Below, piece after piece: positions 44,454-56,344 of a DNA stretch of 64,000 bases (its first letter is position 1; each line of letters begins with the position of its first letter). This stretch comes from Brachynemurus nebulosus. Its lineage: Eukaryota > Arthropoda > Insecta > Neuroptera > Myrmeleontidae. Position numbers and translations under genes: made by a program. The stretch is from NCBI GenBank assembly GCA_035578155.1, contig JAPWDM010000013.1, forward strand, positions 13,355,527-13,419,526. The letters are read 5' to 3'. The notes under the pieces are model-generated. The model saw only the letters and a list, made by a program, of their open reading frames with translations, was not told the DNA's origin and did no database searches.

Positions 44454-44992
44454 AAAGGTCCTTTAAATTAAAGTCAGTGTATCAGTTACTTTAGTGAACT
44501 TTACTGACTTTAACGTATCTAACTGTCAAAATAAAACCGAATAAATAGTTTAATTAATAAAGAGATAATAATATTTTTTCAAAAAGAAAATATTTTTAAA
44601 ATGAGTACATCGTCCTCATTATCAAGTAGTAGTGACTCTGAAAATGATTTCTTAATTATTAGAAAACCAAAAATATATAAGCAGCATATAACAAATTTTG
44701 ATGATTTGACAAACCAAGAATTTTTTCAAAGATTTAGATTAAGCAAAGAAGTGACAATCCATATTTTGGAATATATTAGGGAAAATTCGATTATTGTTTA
44801 TTTTTATATAACAACGATACATAGCAACTAAATAAACCATAGGTTTCTATAGTTATTCTTTAGTTCCTTGACTTTAACTAAAGTTGCACTATAATTTTTT
44901 ATAAGAATGAAAAACTTTAAAGTTAAATTAAAACTTTAAAGTCGCTTTAACTAAAGTCATTTTAAGACAGTTATTATGAAAATGGCCGTAAA
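44454..44992 (+). pseudogene. PIF/Harbinger transposon remnant with transposase N-terminus
   Basis: The 76-codon frame at 44601-44831 starts with a Ser-rich stretch, then IRKPKIYKQHITNFDDL and FFQRFRLSKEVTIHILEYI. This resembles the N-terminal region of Harbinger (HARBI1-like) transposases, where an RFRLSKE-type helix precedes the nuclease. The frame then ends, so the DDE nuclease is missing. Flanks rich in CTTTAA/TTAAAG words and a GGCC at about 44991 look like decayed terminal repeats. It is a deleted, inactive copy. Confidence 0.5.
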
Positions 44993-45487
44993 TCTTATTT
45001 ATTTTATTATTTATAAAAACATGTAAAGATCAAACTGAAAGCTGGTATTTGTAATCCTAAGTATTGAAAAAAGTAATGATATTCCTGTGTGAAATATTGA
45101 TCAAACTTGTCGTATAAAGTTATTTCAATTTTTTCGTTAAAGATTTCTGAGAGAAATTAGAGTCAGAATTTTAAAATACACTACAACCTGTCGTTATTTT
45201 AGTATCAGTGGGAGCGTTGAGAACATTATAAGCAGTGGAAGTGCTGGGTAGAACGTTTTCTATATTGTACACAGCGCTTCCATTTTATAAAAAATATTTT
45301 ATGAACTTTTTCTTAAAATTTTAATTTTATAAGATTTTTGTCAGCATGGTCGAAAACCATCTAATTTACACTAAATTCACCATTACTTTAAATTACGCAA
45401 AACACTAAGTTTGGCTAATTGTCCCTGTTGTTTTTCATGTTTTCTGGAAAACTGTTAGAACACTTAATTTTTTATTAACATACTTAA

Positions 45488-46160
45488 GGTATCATCACAG
45501 TGTGGTGATGGATAGGATAAGGGAATGGGGATGAATTTTTCATTACCATTAATACCACTATTTAACAATACAAAAATATTTTTTTATTCATTTTTATTTA
45601 TTTTTTATAATTATTATAATTTTTTTTAAAAAAAGTGTCTTTGAAAAAGGGCGGCTATTGGTGCCCACGATTGCGGCCGCAGTTTCCATCTAGAAAAAAA
45701 AATCAAATAGATTAACAATCTGTAGGTAAACCGCTATGTACCTATGAAGGTTTTTTTTTTTGAAATTTGTCAAATGGCGGAGCTGCGGCGGTTTGAACAA
45801 AATGTACAAAATTTTTTACAGTTTTTCGTATGAAAAAATAGGAAGATTTAAAAAAAAGCTTCCATAGGTACATAGCGGCTTACCTACAGATTGATAATCT
45901 ATTTGATTTTTTATTCCAAATGAAAACTGCGGCTGCAATCGTGGGCATCAATATCCGCCTTTTTTTAAAGCCACTTTTTTCAAAAAATTATAATAATTAT
46001 AAAAAATAAGTAAAAATGAATAAAAAAAATATTTTTGTGTTGTTAAATATTGATACTAATCGAAAAAAAAAACTTCATCCCCATTCCCCCATCCTATCCA
46101 TCCGAAAAAAAAAATTGAAAAAATTGACGATTTTTCGGCCGATCTCACTGTGATAGTACC
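45488..46160. mobile_element. TTAA-flanked foldback MITE, copy 3, uninterrupted
   Basis: It is flanked by TTAA at 45484-45487 and 46161-46164. Termini are GGTATCATCACAGTG and, inverted, GGTACTATCACAGTG. Arms of more than 200 bp surround a short centre. It is the best reference copy for this family. The TTAA target suggests mobilisation by a piggyBac-type transposase, although the GGTA end is not the usual CCC. Confidence 0.8.
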
Positions 46161-46225
46161 TTAAATTGCATATCTAAAATACAATTATTTTTATTTAATA
46201 CCTAATTCTTTATACTTTTAATTTC

Positions 46226-46360
46226 AAATGTTATCGAGTGCCTGTGAAATAAAAATTAAATACATAGTTCAAGGCGCTTGGCTGGTAACCAAGAGATCCG
46301 GGTTCGAGTCCCAGCCGATCCAGTTTGGTGATTTTTCAAACACTATGTCAATTTTAATTA
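46226..46360 (+). repeat. tRNA-derived repeat, partial third copy (anticodon GGU)
   Basis: It starts GTTATCGAGTGCCTGTGAAA like segment X. It then has the 3' half of a tRNA-like unit at about 46274-46321: anticodon stem CTTGG/CCAAG around CTGGTAA (Thr GGU) and T loop TTCGAGT. The tail AACACTATGTCAATTTTAAT resembles that of the 16-kb copies. The D arm is missing, so it is not a functional tRNA. Confidence 0.6.
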
Positions 46361-46985
46361 ACCTAATTCTTTGATATTTTCTAAATTTTTGTTATGGGGG
46401 GATGATTAACTTTGATGAGGTTAAGTGGATCTAACATTAATTGAAACTCTTTTGTCAAATATGGCTAATGTTATTTATTGTTACTCACTATTTAGGAATA
46501 TGCGTTTGGGGTAAGAAGTATATCGCGCGTTGGCTGTCTCTACCTCGTATATCAAAAGCTACATGTTTTAGGACCCACAAAAAACATATTAAATACTGTA
46601 TTTATATATATACTTATCTATATATTCAAAGGGTGTAATTAGCATAAATCTTAAGCTCATGGTGATGAAAACATTGATTTAAAATATATATTTTTTTTTG
46701 TGTCCAAAAATTGGGAGTTTTCAGATACGAGGTTGAGACAGAGTACGCGCGATATGTTGGTGTAACGGTTACCATTTATCTTCAAAACAGTTTAACCAGT
46801 TTTAATGCGATTTTTTTTATTTGGAAGCTGCTAATTCCGGGAGGATTTTCAGTCACGTTTGATGAAAGTGAGTCTAACCGTTTCCAAGATAAAAATAAAA
46901 TAAGAAATTTTAAGAGTCTATGGTAAAACAAACTGTAAAAAGTTTTATATAAAAATAATTTAAAAACCCACAACGAAAATGCTTT

Positions 46986-47126
46986 AAAAAGTTTCAAATA
47001 AAAATTTTCCGGAATTTCATATTCCAAATTTCGTGATAATTTTGAATAAGCTATATTATGTATGTGTATTATGTATAAAATAGTGGAGTATGAAATTTCA
47101 AGAATTTTTATTTGAAACTTTTTCCT
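46986..47126. repeat. Inverted repeat with about 40-bp arms
   Basis: An arm with AAAAAGTTTCAAATAAAAAT near 46986 is complementary to the arm ending near 47126, and the inner parts include GGAATTTCATATTCC-type words. It is possibly a small MITE. Confidence 0.6.
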
Positions 47127-47129
47127 CGC

Positions 47130-50050
47130 GGACGTTTAAATTTTTGATATTACCTCATATTATAAATATATTTGATTCACCAATATGTTTGGTTAAAATC
47201 AGATATATTGACAGTTGAAAATTTGATAACCAGGAAATCTTTATCGACAAATAGATGTTAGTAATACAAATGACAAAATTGACAGTAAATATTGAAAGAT
47301 TGATTATCTAATTGCAATATAATAAAATATTTAAATACTTTATTTGCATAATATGGCCTTACTAAATCAATACGTTGAATTAAATAAGATGTGTAAAAAT
47401 GATAATTTTAAAGAATACTTATACACGAGATCACATATTGTGCGTAATAATTTTGGAACTGTTGAAAGTATAATAAGAAGCCATGGAGGCAAAGTTAATT
47501 TTAATATACTTTCAACAAGTACATTATTTTTTTGAATATATCGTGGTTAATCGATCGATAATGTCAATCATTATTGATCTGATTGACTTTTCAAAATAAA
47601 ATTGATCACTTTTTTTTTGTACTTTCACAATCTGAAAAACAGATGTTTCATTTTTTCATTTAACAAAACAATAGATCAAAAGGACGTACCGTTTTATGTT
47701 TACTATGTGTACTATGTAAATTCTTTAAATATCTTAAGCAAGTATTACTTAAGTAACCATTTCTAATAAGAAATTTAATTTTAAAAAAGTTTTTAAATCA
47801 AGCTTTTATTTTTATAAATGGGCTAAAATTTATAAAATAACTTTTGAATGAAGTTTAAGGTAATGTATGCAACATAATTTATTTATAAAGGCATGATGAA
47901 GCTTAGTAATTGCATAAAGCAAAAATACTTAAACATTTTTAGTATCGGTTTTTTATCAGTTTTTTTTTATTAACATTTGAAAAAGTACAAAAAAGTAAAA
48001 AAAAAGAAGTAAAAATTGAAAAAAGTACAGGCCGACAAAGTGGGGACTCAAAAAAAAGTTGCCCCCTGATTGACATGATTCAGATCCCAAAATTTTAGTG
48101 AATTCTTAAAGAGTAAGGATGTCATTTTACATTGACGGGAGCAATTTGAAAAAATAAATTTTTTTTCAAAATGGCGTTCATGTAAAAAAAAGTTTTTTTC
48201 CCATAGTTTTTTCAGTTTCGGGAATTTTTTAAAAATACTAAAAACATTCAAAAAACCTCTCGTCAAACGAATTTTAAATATATTAAGAAGCTCTACAAAA
48301 TTTCAAAGCAATCGTTCCACTAGAATCTGAGATATTATACCAAAAACGTAGTTTTAAGAAAAACGAGTTTAAAATTTGAAGTCTCATTTTGGGCAGTTTG
48401 AGTCATTTATGGTGTGTTAAACTTACATTTTTTTAATCAACGATCGCTGCCTTGTACAATGTTCCTTCCTTTAAACTTTGGAAATTTACAAAAAAAAGAA
48501 AAGATCTATTTTTTTGAATTTCTAGACTAGAATACTCCCTTAATTCTTTCTGTCCCAAATATAAGTAGCTACTTTATTTTAATTCTTAAGGAATGTAGAG
48601 GAATGTTTTAAACGATTAAATATTAATTGAACAATGAATAAAAATTTTTCATACATTTGATTTAAAGTATGCAATTAAATTTCGAATACTATAAATTAAA
48701 TACATAGTAAATTAATCGTATCAATTACTAAAGCAGTAATTAACTACATTGTAATTCAAAGGTGAATTTGTAATAAATTTATTACTTTAAATTATTTATG
48801 TAAATGCATATTAAATATTGGTAATTATAATATTTGAAATTTGAACGCAATACTCCATAAAAATCAAATTGCAAAATTTTCTTTTGTTAATTTTGATTAT
48901 TTATTGTTTTTATTTTTGTTAACTATTATTAGGTTATGTAATATACTTTGCACATATTTGTATTTCTTTATAATATGAAAACAATTAAACATAAAATGAC
49001 CGATTAAATTATTCACAATTTCATTTTCTATCAGGTGTTGTGATCCTAAGGATAATTGTATAAAAAAAAAATGTGTTGGAATTAAAGGTCGTTGGGATCA
49101 ATTTACTGAAATAAGATGAGGATTTCTCTCGCAATGAGTTCAATCTATCAGAATAATGTATCAGGCATCTACGTGTTACCAGCCGAAATGTTACTAGAGA
49201 CAGTTTAGAAAACACTTTTCCTAAACTAAAAATTATTAAAATTTTTTAATAAATTAACAAAATTTTCTTGTGAAAACGAAAAAAATCCCCAAAAAATTTT
49301 TTGAGGGTTTATTCCACATATTATGTATTCAAATATATTAAAAAATACAAAATAATAACTCAGACCCAATTATCTCGAAACTACATTTTTTTGAACTTTG
49401 CGAACACAAGACTCGCGCATTTTTCATCCAATCGACTCCAAATTTTGACTGCAGTTTCTTAGAAATATAATTTAGGGAAGTACATAAACTAAATCTAACT
49501 TTTTTTAGCAAAAAAACGAAAAATTTGTTCAAAGTGTCCCCGTTTTACAAAGCAAAACACTATTTATTTTTTTTAATAATTTTGAGTTCTTTGCTTCCTT
49601 ATCTACATAGGTAATATGAATAACTTACAAACTTCACTTTTATGCCACATATTGACCAAATTTCGGGTTTGCTAAGCTTACAAAATGTGGATTGGGGTTT
49701 GGTAGGAGCAGGACGTTTGGATCAAAATTGCTTCAGGGCGTAATGAATTTAATTACGTCACTGCCTCCAATAATATTGAAAATGTTAAATCCACTAAAAT
49801 AACACAATGCACATTTTTTATGAAATGCAAGTCATAAAAAGGGAAAGTTTTGAAATTATTTTATTAAATTTTTTTTTCTTTGCCAACAATAATAAAGTAC
49901 ACAATATATAATGTGATTATGTAAAATCTGAACAATATCTTTAGCTATTAAATGCTTTTTTTATGAAAATGTTATATAATTTTAATTCATCACTAACTAG
50001 CATATTTAAAAGACAAATGAACAGACATATGCGATATGTTGTGAAGTAAT
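47130..50050. other. AT-rich intergenic DNA, no supported gene
   Basis: A 63-codon plus frame at 47344-47535 begins MHNMALLNQYVELNKMCKND and is more protein-like than average, but has no family match, partner exons or promoter that I can see. Other frames are AT-driven. Confidence 0.3.
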
Positions 50051-50057
50051 TTGGGTG

Positions 50058-50973
50058 TTACTATAGTAGGCGATTCACCGATTGTTTTAGGGTTCCGGAG
50101 AAAAAAATCTCAGAATCTCTCTGTTTCTGTCTGTTACATCTGTATAATTCCCAAGAGCATGAAATTTTACGGGTGTTACGGATGTAGGTTTCAATTCATA
50201 TGAAGTAAAAAAAAAAATTTGCCTAAATTCTTGTGGTACTTTCCAATGGGAATCTGTGGTACTGGACATTGGGAATCACTTTACCATTTTATTATTTTCA
50301 TTTGCGAAATATTGAGCTTTAAATTTTTGTCAGTCAAGTAAAGAAAAATGAATCGTGAAAGTGGTCTTGAGTTTAGGGGCTCTAGATATTTTCTTCTTAC
50401 CGGGCCCCCCTCTCACCTCCACAAGATATCCTAAAATAAATCTTAAATATTATTGATTCAAATATTCAAAATAAATAGTTTAACCAGACCCTTTAAAAAA
50501 CTGGGCCTTAACCATTTGTCTCATTTGTCTATACGATGATCCGAAACTGAGTATTGATATTCATCTGAATTACATTGTCGACGAAGTGGTCGGCAAACGA
50601 CATTTCATATTACACGACCTAATATTATATCAGATAATGGCGGAAATGATTCCAGACAAATTAAAAACAAGAAATCTATTTAAAATTAAGGAATTGCCTT
50701 TAAACATTTCCTTAATATTTAAAAAAGTGTCGATATTTGTTTAAATTATATGGTTGACTAAGTGGTCGGAAAACGACATTTCATATTACACGAATATATG
50801 TATAAGGCTACAAGAAATCTATTCAAAATTAAGGAATTGCTTTTAAACATTCTTCTAATGCTTAAAAAAATGTTGATATGTGTCTGAATTACACGATCGG
50901 TCAAGTGGTCGATATACCTACGAGATTACACGACTTTAAAAAAAGTTGCTAAATTGCCTACTATAGTAGTACC
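50058..50973. mobile_element. TIR element carrying satellite units
   Basis: The ends are inverted: TTACTATAGTAGGCGATT at the left and, inverted, CTACTATAGTAGGCAATT at the right. The right half carries three units of the roughly 170-bp satellite. No transposase is present. The target duplication is not clear. Confidence 0.5.
50560..50935. repeat. Roughly 170-bp satellite, three diverged units
   Basis: The core GAAGTGGTCGG-CAAACGACATTTC followed by ATATTACACGACC-type sequence recurs at about 50570, 50743 and 50887. It is the reverse orientation of the array at 62095-62960. Linker words such as AATGGCGGAAATGATTCCAG are also shared. Confidence 0.8.
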
Positions 50974-50974
50974 T

Positions 50975-53570
50975 TGATTTGTTTATTTTCATAAATAAAT
51001 GTATGGTATTGTTTGTATGGCCATATTTGTTTATTACAGACAATTTCATTTCCTTTTAGGTTGACATAATATGTATATAATATGTATTTTCTGTATGATT
51101 AATTCCACCGTAATATTGTGTGTATAATTGTGTTGGCAACAGTGACGGTTCGGAGGAAAATGTCATGGGGAATAAGGGAGAAAAGAATTTTAAGAATCGA
51201 TCCGCCGCCAATACTTTTATTACATTACTACAGCTTTTTAGGAATTTTTTCCAAGACACACATTTTTGAAGGCTGGTTTGAGCGAAATTAAGTTTAAAAT
51301 TATTTTCAAATTGTTCTTCACAGCCTTTCCACCAAGCCACCAATATTATTAATTTACTTTTACTGTAAAATTCCACAAAAATTTTCAATCTATTTTCATC
51401 ATAAAACTTATCCATTTATAAAGAATTGAGCATTGCAACATTTTAAACCTCGTAATCCGTCACTGATATCCGTAACCGATAATATAAATGCAATTTAAAT
51501 GTAACAGATTATCATTGGAATAAATTTGTCGCAATTTAAAATATAATTGTACCTGTGGTTTTGTCAAATTGAATAATAAATGAAAAAAGTTATTATAATA
51601 TTCGTCAATATTATCCGCGGAAAGAAAGTGGGAAATTACACGACAATATTGCAGTTTTTTGAAAATTTTTTGCAGTTAAACCGCATCACCTGTTTTATCG
51701 ATTAACCCTATTTTGGTTTAGTTTCAAGTTTGACTTTCTACTAAACCCACAAAAGTTTTCTTGCATCACTTGCATGTTATATCAAAGAAAATGGTCGTGC
51801 CAAGCGTATCTTACGTGAAAAATTATAGTTTTGAGAAAATTTTTTTGAATAAAATGTCAGAAGATTTTAATTATCTCAAACATTATTAAATATCTGAGAT
51901 AATTGATTTTTATTATGCGTTATTGATTCAATAATGCATACTATTTGAAAATAGAGGAAATAGAGAATGTGATACAATTAAAATTAAAATTTAAAAGTAC
52001 AATGTCAAAAAAATGTCAGTATAGGCTGAGTGCGTGATGGCAACGACGTCTATAATATACATTTTTCCGGGCTCATTAACGAATATAAATAATGGTAACC
52101 GTGGAAATAAATAAATTAAAAATATTTTTAAACAAACCGTAAAATCTGAATACAAATATTTGCAATTTACAATTAATTTTTTTTATAAATAAATTTGAAC
52201 AATTTGATTGTTCAGTTTGAACAATAAAATACTTGATGAAGTATAACAGTTATATTAAAAAAGTAATTAAACAATTTTCGACGTTAATATTGATATAATT
52301 ATCAAGACTTATTTGCTTCCAACCTCGGACTATGCAGAGCAAAAAGTTGCTGGTGCCGGTGAAGCACGTCAGGGAAATTCGAGAATTAAGAAATGCTGGC
52401 ATAAGTCATCTAGTTGAATGTAGAGTCATAAGACAAACATCAGTAACTTTAACTCCTTATGAAACATTATTGCATGTGACTATCTGAGTTAAAATACATC
52501 AAATAATTTTAATTCTGTATTTATGGATTGACGTGTAGACGTTAATACTGTTGACAGATAAATAAGGAATGACATACATATTAGTTTCAACTGCGTTTAT
52601 AATCAAAGTGAATCAATGTAAATATTTTTATTTAATATTTTTTATTATACTATAAACACTATTATACTATAATGCTTGTTTTCTCCACTACTCACGCTGC
52701 AATCGATTTAATTGTCCCCACCATATACTTCGCACTCTGACTTACTGCCCGTAATTACTGTATCCCAAGATACTTGAGATTCGTCTGACATGATAGTATT
52801 AGTCGTATATAGACAAATGATCTTACGTGAATGTTATGATATTGTTATCCTAATACTTATAAAGAATTTAAAGAAAAAATAGAATTATAATATTGTAAAT
52901 AAATTAAATCTCATAAAAATCCGATAAAGTTATTTATATTTGATACATAACTAGATAAAATAAATGATTAAATTCTTGGTATTTAAGAAGCATCAGTCCT
53001 TAAATATTATGTTAATACTTCTTTAATTCTTTCTGTTATTTAATAAACGATGGGATAAATTACTTTGATAATAAGCTTTTTTTTTAAAGTAACATTAAAA
53101 TTATTCTTTTTGAAAATAAAATTTTTAGTAATGTATTTATATAATTCAAAAATTTATGAAAGCATAAACGCGTTATTTATACTGCTAATAATAATGTTAA
53201 ATTAAACTTAATACCATTCAAGCCTATTTAACTTTAAATTTGTGTATTAATTATTAATTATGCTGTCAAAGAAACTTCGCTTGATGAGAAAGTCAATACA
53301 ATTTAATGAATAAAAACAATAAATAATTTGATTACACAAAAAAAATTTTCGTACAAGTGAAAGTTTCAAACTTCTGACACTCTGAATTAGGTTATTATAA
53401 AAATTTTTTACCGTTAAAAAAGTGTAAATCTACTTTACTTTACGGTTGTGTCACTTGCATAAGTGTGATCATGTGAATTTGTACTTCAAGAAAAATAAAA
53501 CTTATTTAGTACCGACATTGAAATATGCTCTATATTTTTAACTAATTTTTATAAAAATTACTTTCAGAGT
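50975..53570. other. Intergenic DNA with two unassigned frames
   Basis: The minus frame 51415-51056 (119 codons, MDKFYDENRLKIFVEFY...) is long for this composition but has no domain I recognise. A plus frame starting at 52333 (MQSKKLLVPVKHVREIR, about 51 codons) has less AT-biased codons. Neither has supporting splice partners, so neither is called a gene. Confidence 0.25.
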
Positions 53571-53575
53571 CAAAA

Positions 53576-53581
53576 TTTATT
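53576..53581 (-). terminator. Polyadenylation signal abutting the protease stop codon
   Basis: Minus-strand AATAAA begins at the base after the TAA stop, so the 3'UTR would be only about 20-35 bases. Confidence 0.5.
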
Positions 53582-55345
53582 TTACTGAGTATGTTTCCGT
53601 ATCCAATCGATATACGATGACACACGAGTAAACACGTTTGGCACACCTTTGGCACAGGGTATTTCCCATGATGCAACGCCAACCAATTCTTTCGTGTCTT
53701 CCAGCACTAAAGGACTACCAGAATCACCCTACGTCATTTCATTATTAGTAATATTACTAATATTAGTAATAAAAAAGATACAAGTATTTTTTTTAAAGTT
53801 TTTAATACATACGAAACAAATTCCTTCACCTTTCTTCGCTATTGAACAAATTTCGGTATCGAAAATTGGAAGAGCGTTCTCGGTATCATTTTTATACGAT
53901 ATTCTACATTGATTAATTGAAATCGTTTCCATATTGATGTATTGTAAATCGTTGCCAAATTCGGGTTGTGGATACTAAAAAACAGCAAAAAAAGGAGAGG
54001 CTCTAAATTGGATCTTTTTCTACAGTAATGGAAGAGTGAAATTTTTAAAAGCTTGAGAGGTATTATGCGACTTAAATATTAGTTGTCAGCTTCTATTATA
54101 CTAAGATTTAAGTGAAAAAGGTCAAGGAAAAGGCAAGGCGCTTGCTAAAATACAAGAAATTCTAGAGATTTACCAAATATTATTTTTAGAATTTTTGAAA
54201 AATCTCCAGTATGGTTAATAGTGAAAACCGTCATTTAACATATTATATGTATGTTAACTCAAGAGACTTGGTCAAACCGAATATATTGTCTTGTACTGTT
54301 AGCACGTAAAGGTGATTTGGTTACGGTTAAAGGCATGACAGAGTTTAAATGTACAAGAACTTTAACGGCGAAAGTTGTGAATGGACTTAAAAATATGTAA
54401 TCTGTTTAATTTATATGACAAGTAGTGAGTTTGGGAAAACTTACATAAATCTGGTTAAAACTTTTTTTACAGAGAAAGTTGAGGGACGCCTCTTCGGCCC
54501 CACGTTGGGCGCCAAATTGTGTTATATAATCTGTAGTTCTTACGTACACCTCAATAATAATTGTCTGACTTGACCAATCTACCACACGTATTGAGCTTAC
54601 TCTTAACAAACGGGCGTTACTCTACTTTTTCCTTTTCCATTTTTTATGCTCTAAGAAATCAAATAAGGTGGCGCCCCTCTGTTAATCAAACAACTTTCTT
54701 TAGTATTATTTTGTGTGTAAAATCTAGACTATGTTACAGTCTCTTTGCTTTGGTCAATAATTCATAACCTTTTTTTTTTACCAATATTTCATTCGGGTAC
54801 AAAAGTGCATTCCATAAATTCTACATACTTTGGTAACACCCCATCCACTCACAACCACTTTTTCACCCTCCCGTATTTCCTTTCGGGACAATTTGATCGG
54901 TTGTATCGTTTCATCCCACCACATAAATCCAACGTGTACTCGAATTACACCAATATCATTTTCGCGCGTCGACTCATTGTACTCATCGTGTGCGATCAAT
55001 TTTTCCGCGCGATATTTAATATGTGATTCGTTTTGACGATTTTCACCGACAGCCATTAAAATATCACCCAACTGTAGTTGATTCACACAATGGGCTGAAC
55101 TTAGTACCCAATATTTATCGATGATTATACCGTTACACTGGAATGTGCCATTGTTGTGTTGAATGGCAGCTTGGTATGGGAATTGTCCTTTTTTGGCCGT
55201 TTGTCCACCCACAATACGACCGCTGAGCGATGGTGCGCCTGTTGAAAAATTATTTAGGGTTTTGAAATAAGTAAAATTGTAAGTGTGTCTTACCTTGGGC
55301 TCCAATCGCCAATAAGAAAACACTCAAAAATAAGTAAGAAAACAT
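53582..55345 (-). CDS. Secreted chymotrypsin-like serine protease (S1A), four exons
   Basis: It cleaves peptide bonds outside the cell, probably in the gut lumen. Exons on the minus strand: 55345-55294, 55238-54829, 53974-53813 and 53728-53582. Junctions are GT/AG with matching phases, giving 256 codons plus TAA. Residues 1-17 or 18 form a signal peptide (MFSYLFLSVFLLAIGAQ), followed by a very short propeptide and activation cleavage at R25/IVGG. The catalytic triad is H67 (SSAHC), D112 (ENDIGV) and S211 (GDSGSP). Three disulfides are expected: C52-C68, C177-C197 and C207-C233. In chymotrypsin numbering position 189 is Gly (G205), 216 is Glu (E230, in SWE) and 226 is Gly (G236). Trypsin specificity is therefore excluded, and the pocket mouth is unusually acidic. 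No clip domain is present. An LTR remnant occupies the intron after exon 2. Confidence 0.93.
54497..54514 (-). other. Retroelement primer-binding site (tRNA-Lys type)
   Basis: The minus strand reads TGGCGCCCAACGTGGGGC, complementary to the 3' end of a lysine tRNA as used by many LTR retroelements. It begins three bases after the CA end of the LTR. Confidence 0.8.
54518..54738 (-). mobile_element. LTR of a retroelement (5' LTR remnant) in the protease intron
   Basis: On the minus strand it begins TGTAACATAG and ends TATATAACACA, i.e. TGT..ACA termini. It is directly followed by a primer-binding site and about 60-80 bp of leader. No gag-pol frames and no second LTR are found in the window, so the rest is deleted. 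The outer boundary is inferred from the TG start and is less certain. The orientation is the same as the host gene. Confidence 0.6.
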
Positions 55346-55424
55346 TTTGCCCGCTAAAAAGCACCTTTTGAAGGTATTTTGTTTGTTTGATTAACAAAAG
55401 AATGAGGAAATATGAAGAATATTG

Positions 55425-55500
55425 CGAATTTTATCGAAATTACCAGAATACCAGATTTGATAGGCAATATTTATATGTAGTTTTATCAATGAGATAAGAG
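55425..55500 (-). promoter_or_regulatory. Protease promoter: TATA box and four GATA motifs
   Basis: Minus-strand TATAAATA lies at 55475-55468, about 125 bases before the ATG. GATA cores lie at about 55431-55436, 55458-55463, 55483-55488 and 55492-55498. GATA factors drive midgut digestive genes in insects, so gut expression is inferred. Confidence 0.5.
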
Positions 55501-56328
55501 ATATTTAATTATAATGTAGAGATTAGTATTTTTATGCCAGATTTATTTATCAATACTTGGGCTTAATTTGAAAAAAAAAATTATTTACCTAAAAAAATAC
55601 CTATCTTCATCTTCAAGGTGGAATTAGTTTGTATACAAAAAATTCCTTAACCCCCCCCCCCGGATCGCAATATTTAATCAATTAAAATATATTTTTAAAC
55701 ATTGTCTTGTAAGTATTAAGAAAATTGCTCCGGAAATGAACGTAACTCCTTTTAGTGAACGACATTGAACGTTTATTGTCTGTCGGATGCGTGGAAACGA
55801 AAGCACCGTCTGCTTCCTTTTAGTATTGACCTTGCTGTAATATTTGCTTTAAGTTTTTTAAAGATGTTGGGTTGCTCCAAAAAAGTGATGAAAATTAGAT
55901 TTTAGAATAAAAAAGATATTCCATTGAAGTTTCGTGTTAATTACGAAGCCTTTTGTTGAGAAAATTTCATTATAAGATATATCAAAAAATTACATTTACT
56001 TTTATGGGCATTTCCCAGTAAAAAATCGTGGTAAAAATCTAAAATTTTGCATAGTAAACGCAAAAATCTGTTTAGATATGCATGCGAAAATTAAAAATGA
56101 TTAGAAGATGCGTTTTGGAAAATAAATAAAAAACTAATAAGGTATTTGACTGTATTTATGTTTGATTTTAACAGTAAAACTCAAAAATATTTGGTAGTTA
56201 CTTAAAAATTTTATTTTGAGAATCGTTTTTTTCAACTTAAAACGCGCCATTACTGCAAAATGACGTCACAATTGGTAAACAACCATGTTGATTTTGATAA
56301 TTTGTATTTGTAAAGCGGAATTATGAAT
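55501..56328. other. AT-rich intergenic DNA
   Basis: No gene is seen. A run of about 13 C lies near 55650-55661. Confidence 0.4.
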
Positions 56329-56344
56329 AGTGCAGCAAACAACA

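Noticed and set aside
51056..51415. 119-codon minus frame as a gene
   Set aside because: It has no recognisable domain, splice partner or promoter; noted only as unassigned.
54778..55323. Single-frame protease reading without splicing (181 codons)
   Set aside because: It reads through two introns. The spliced model gives a proper signal peptide at the start and the Ser-containing exons at the end.
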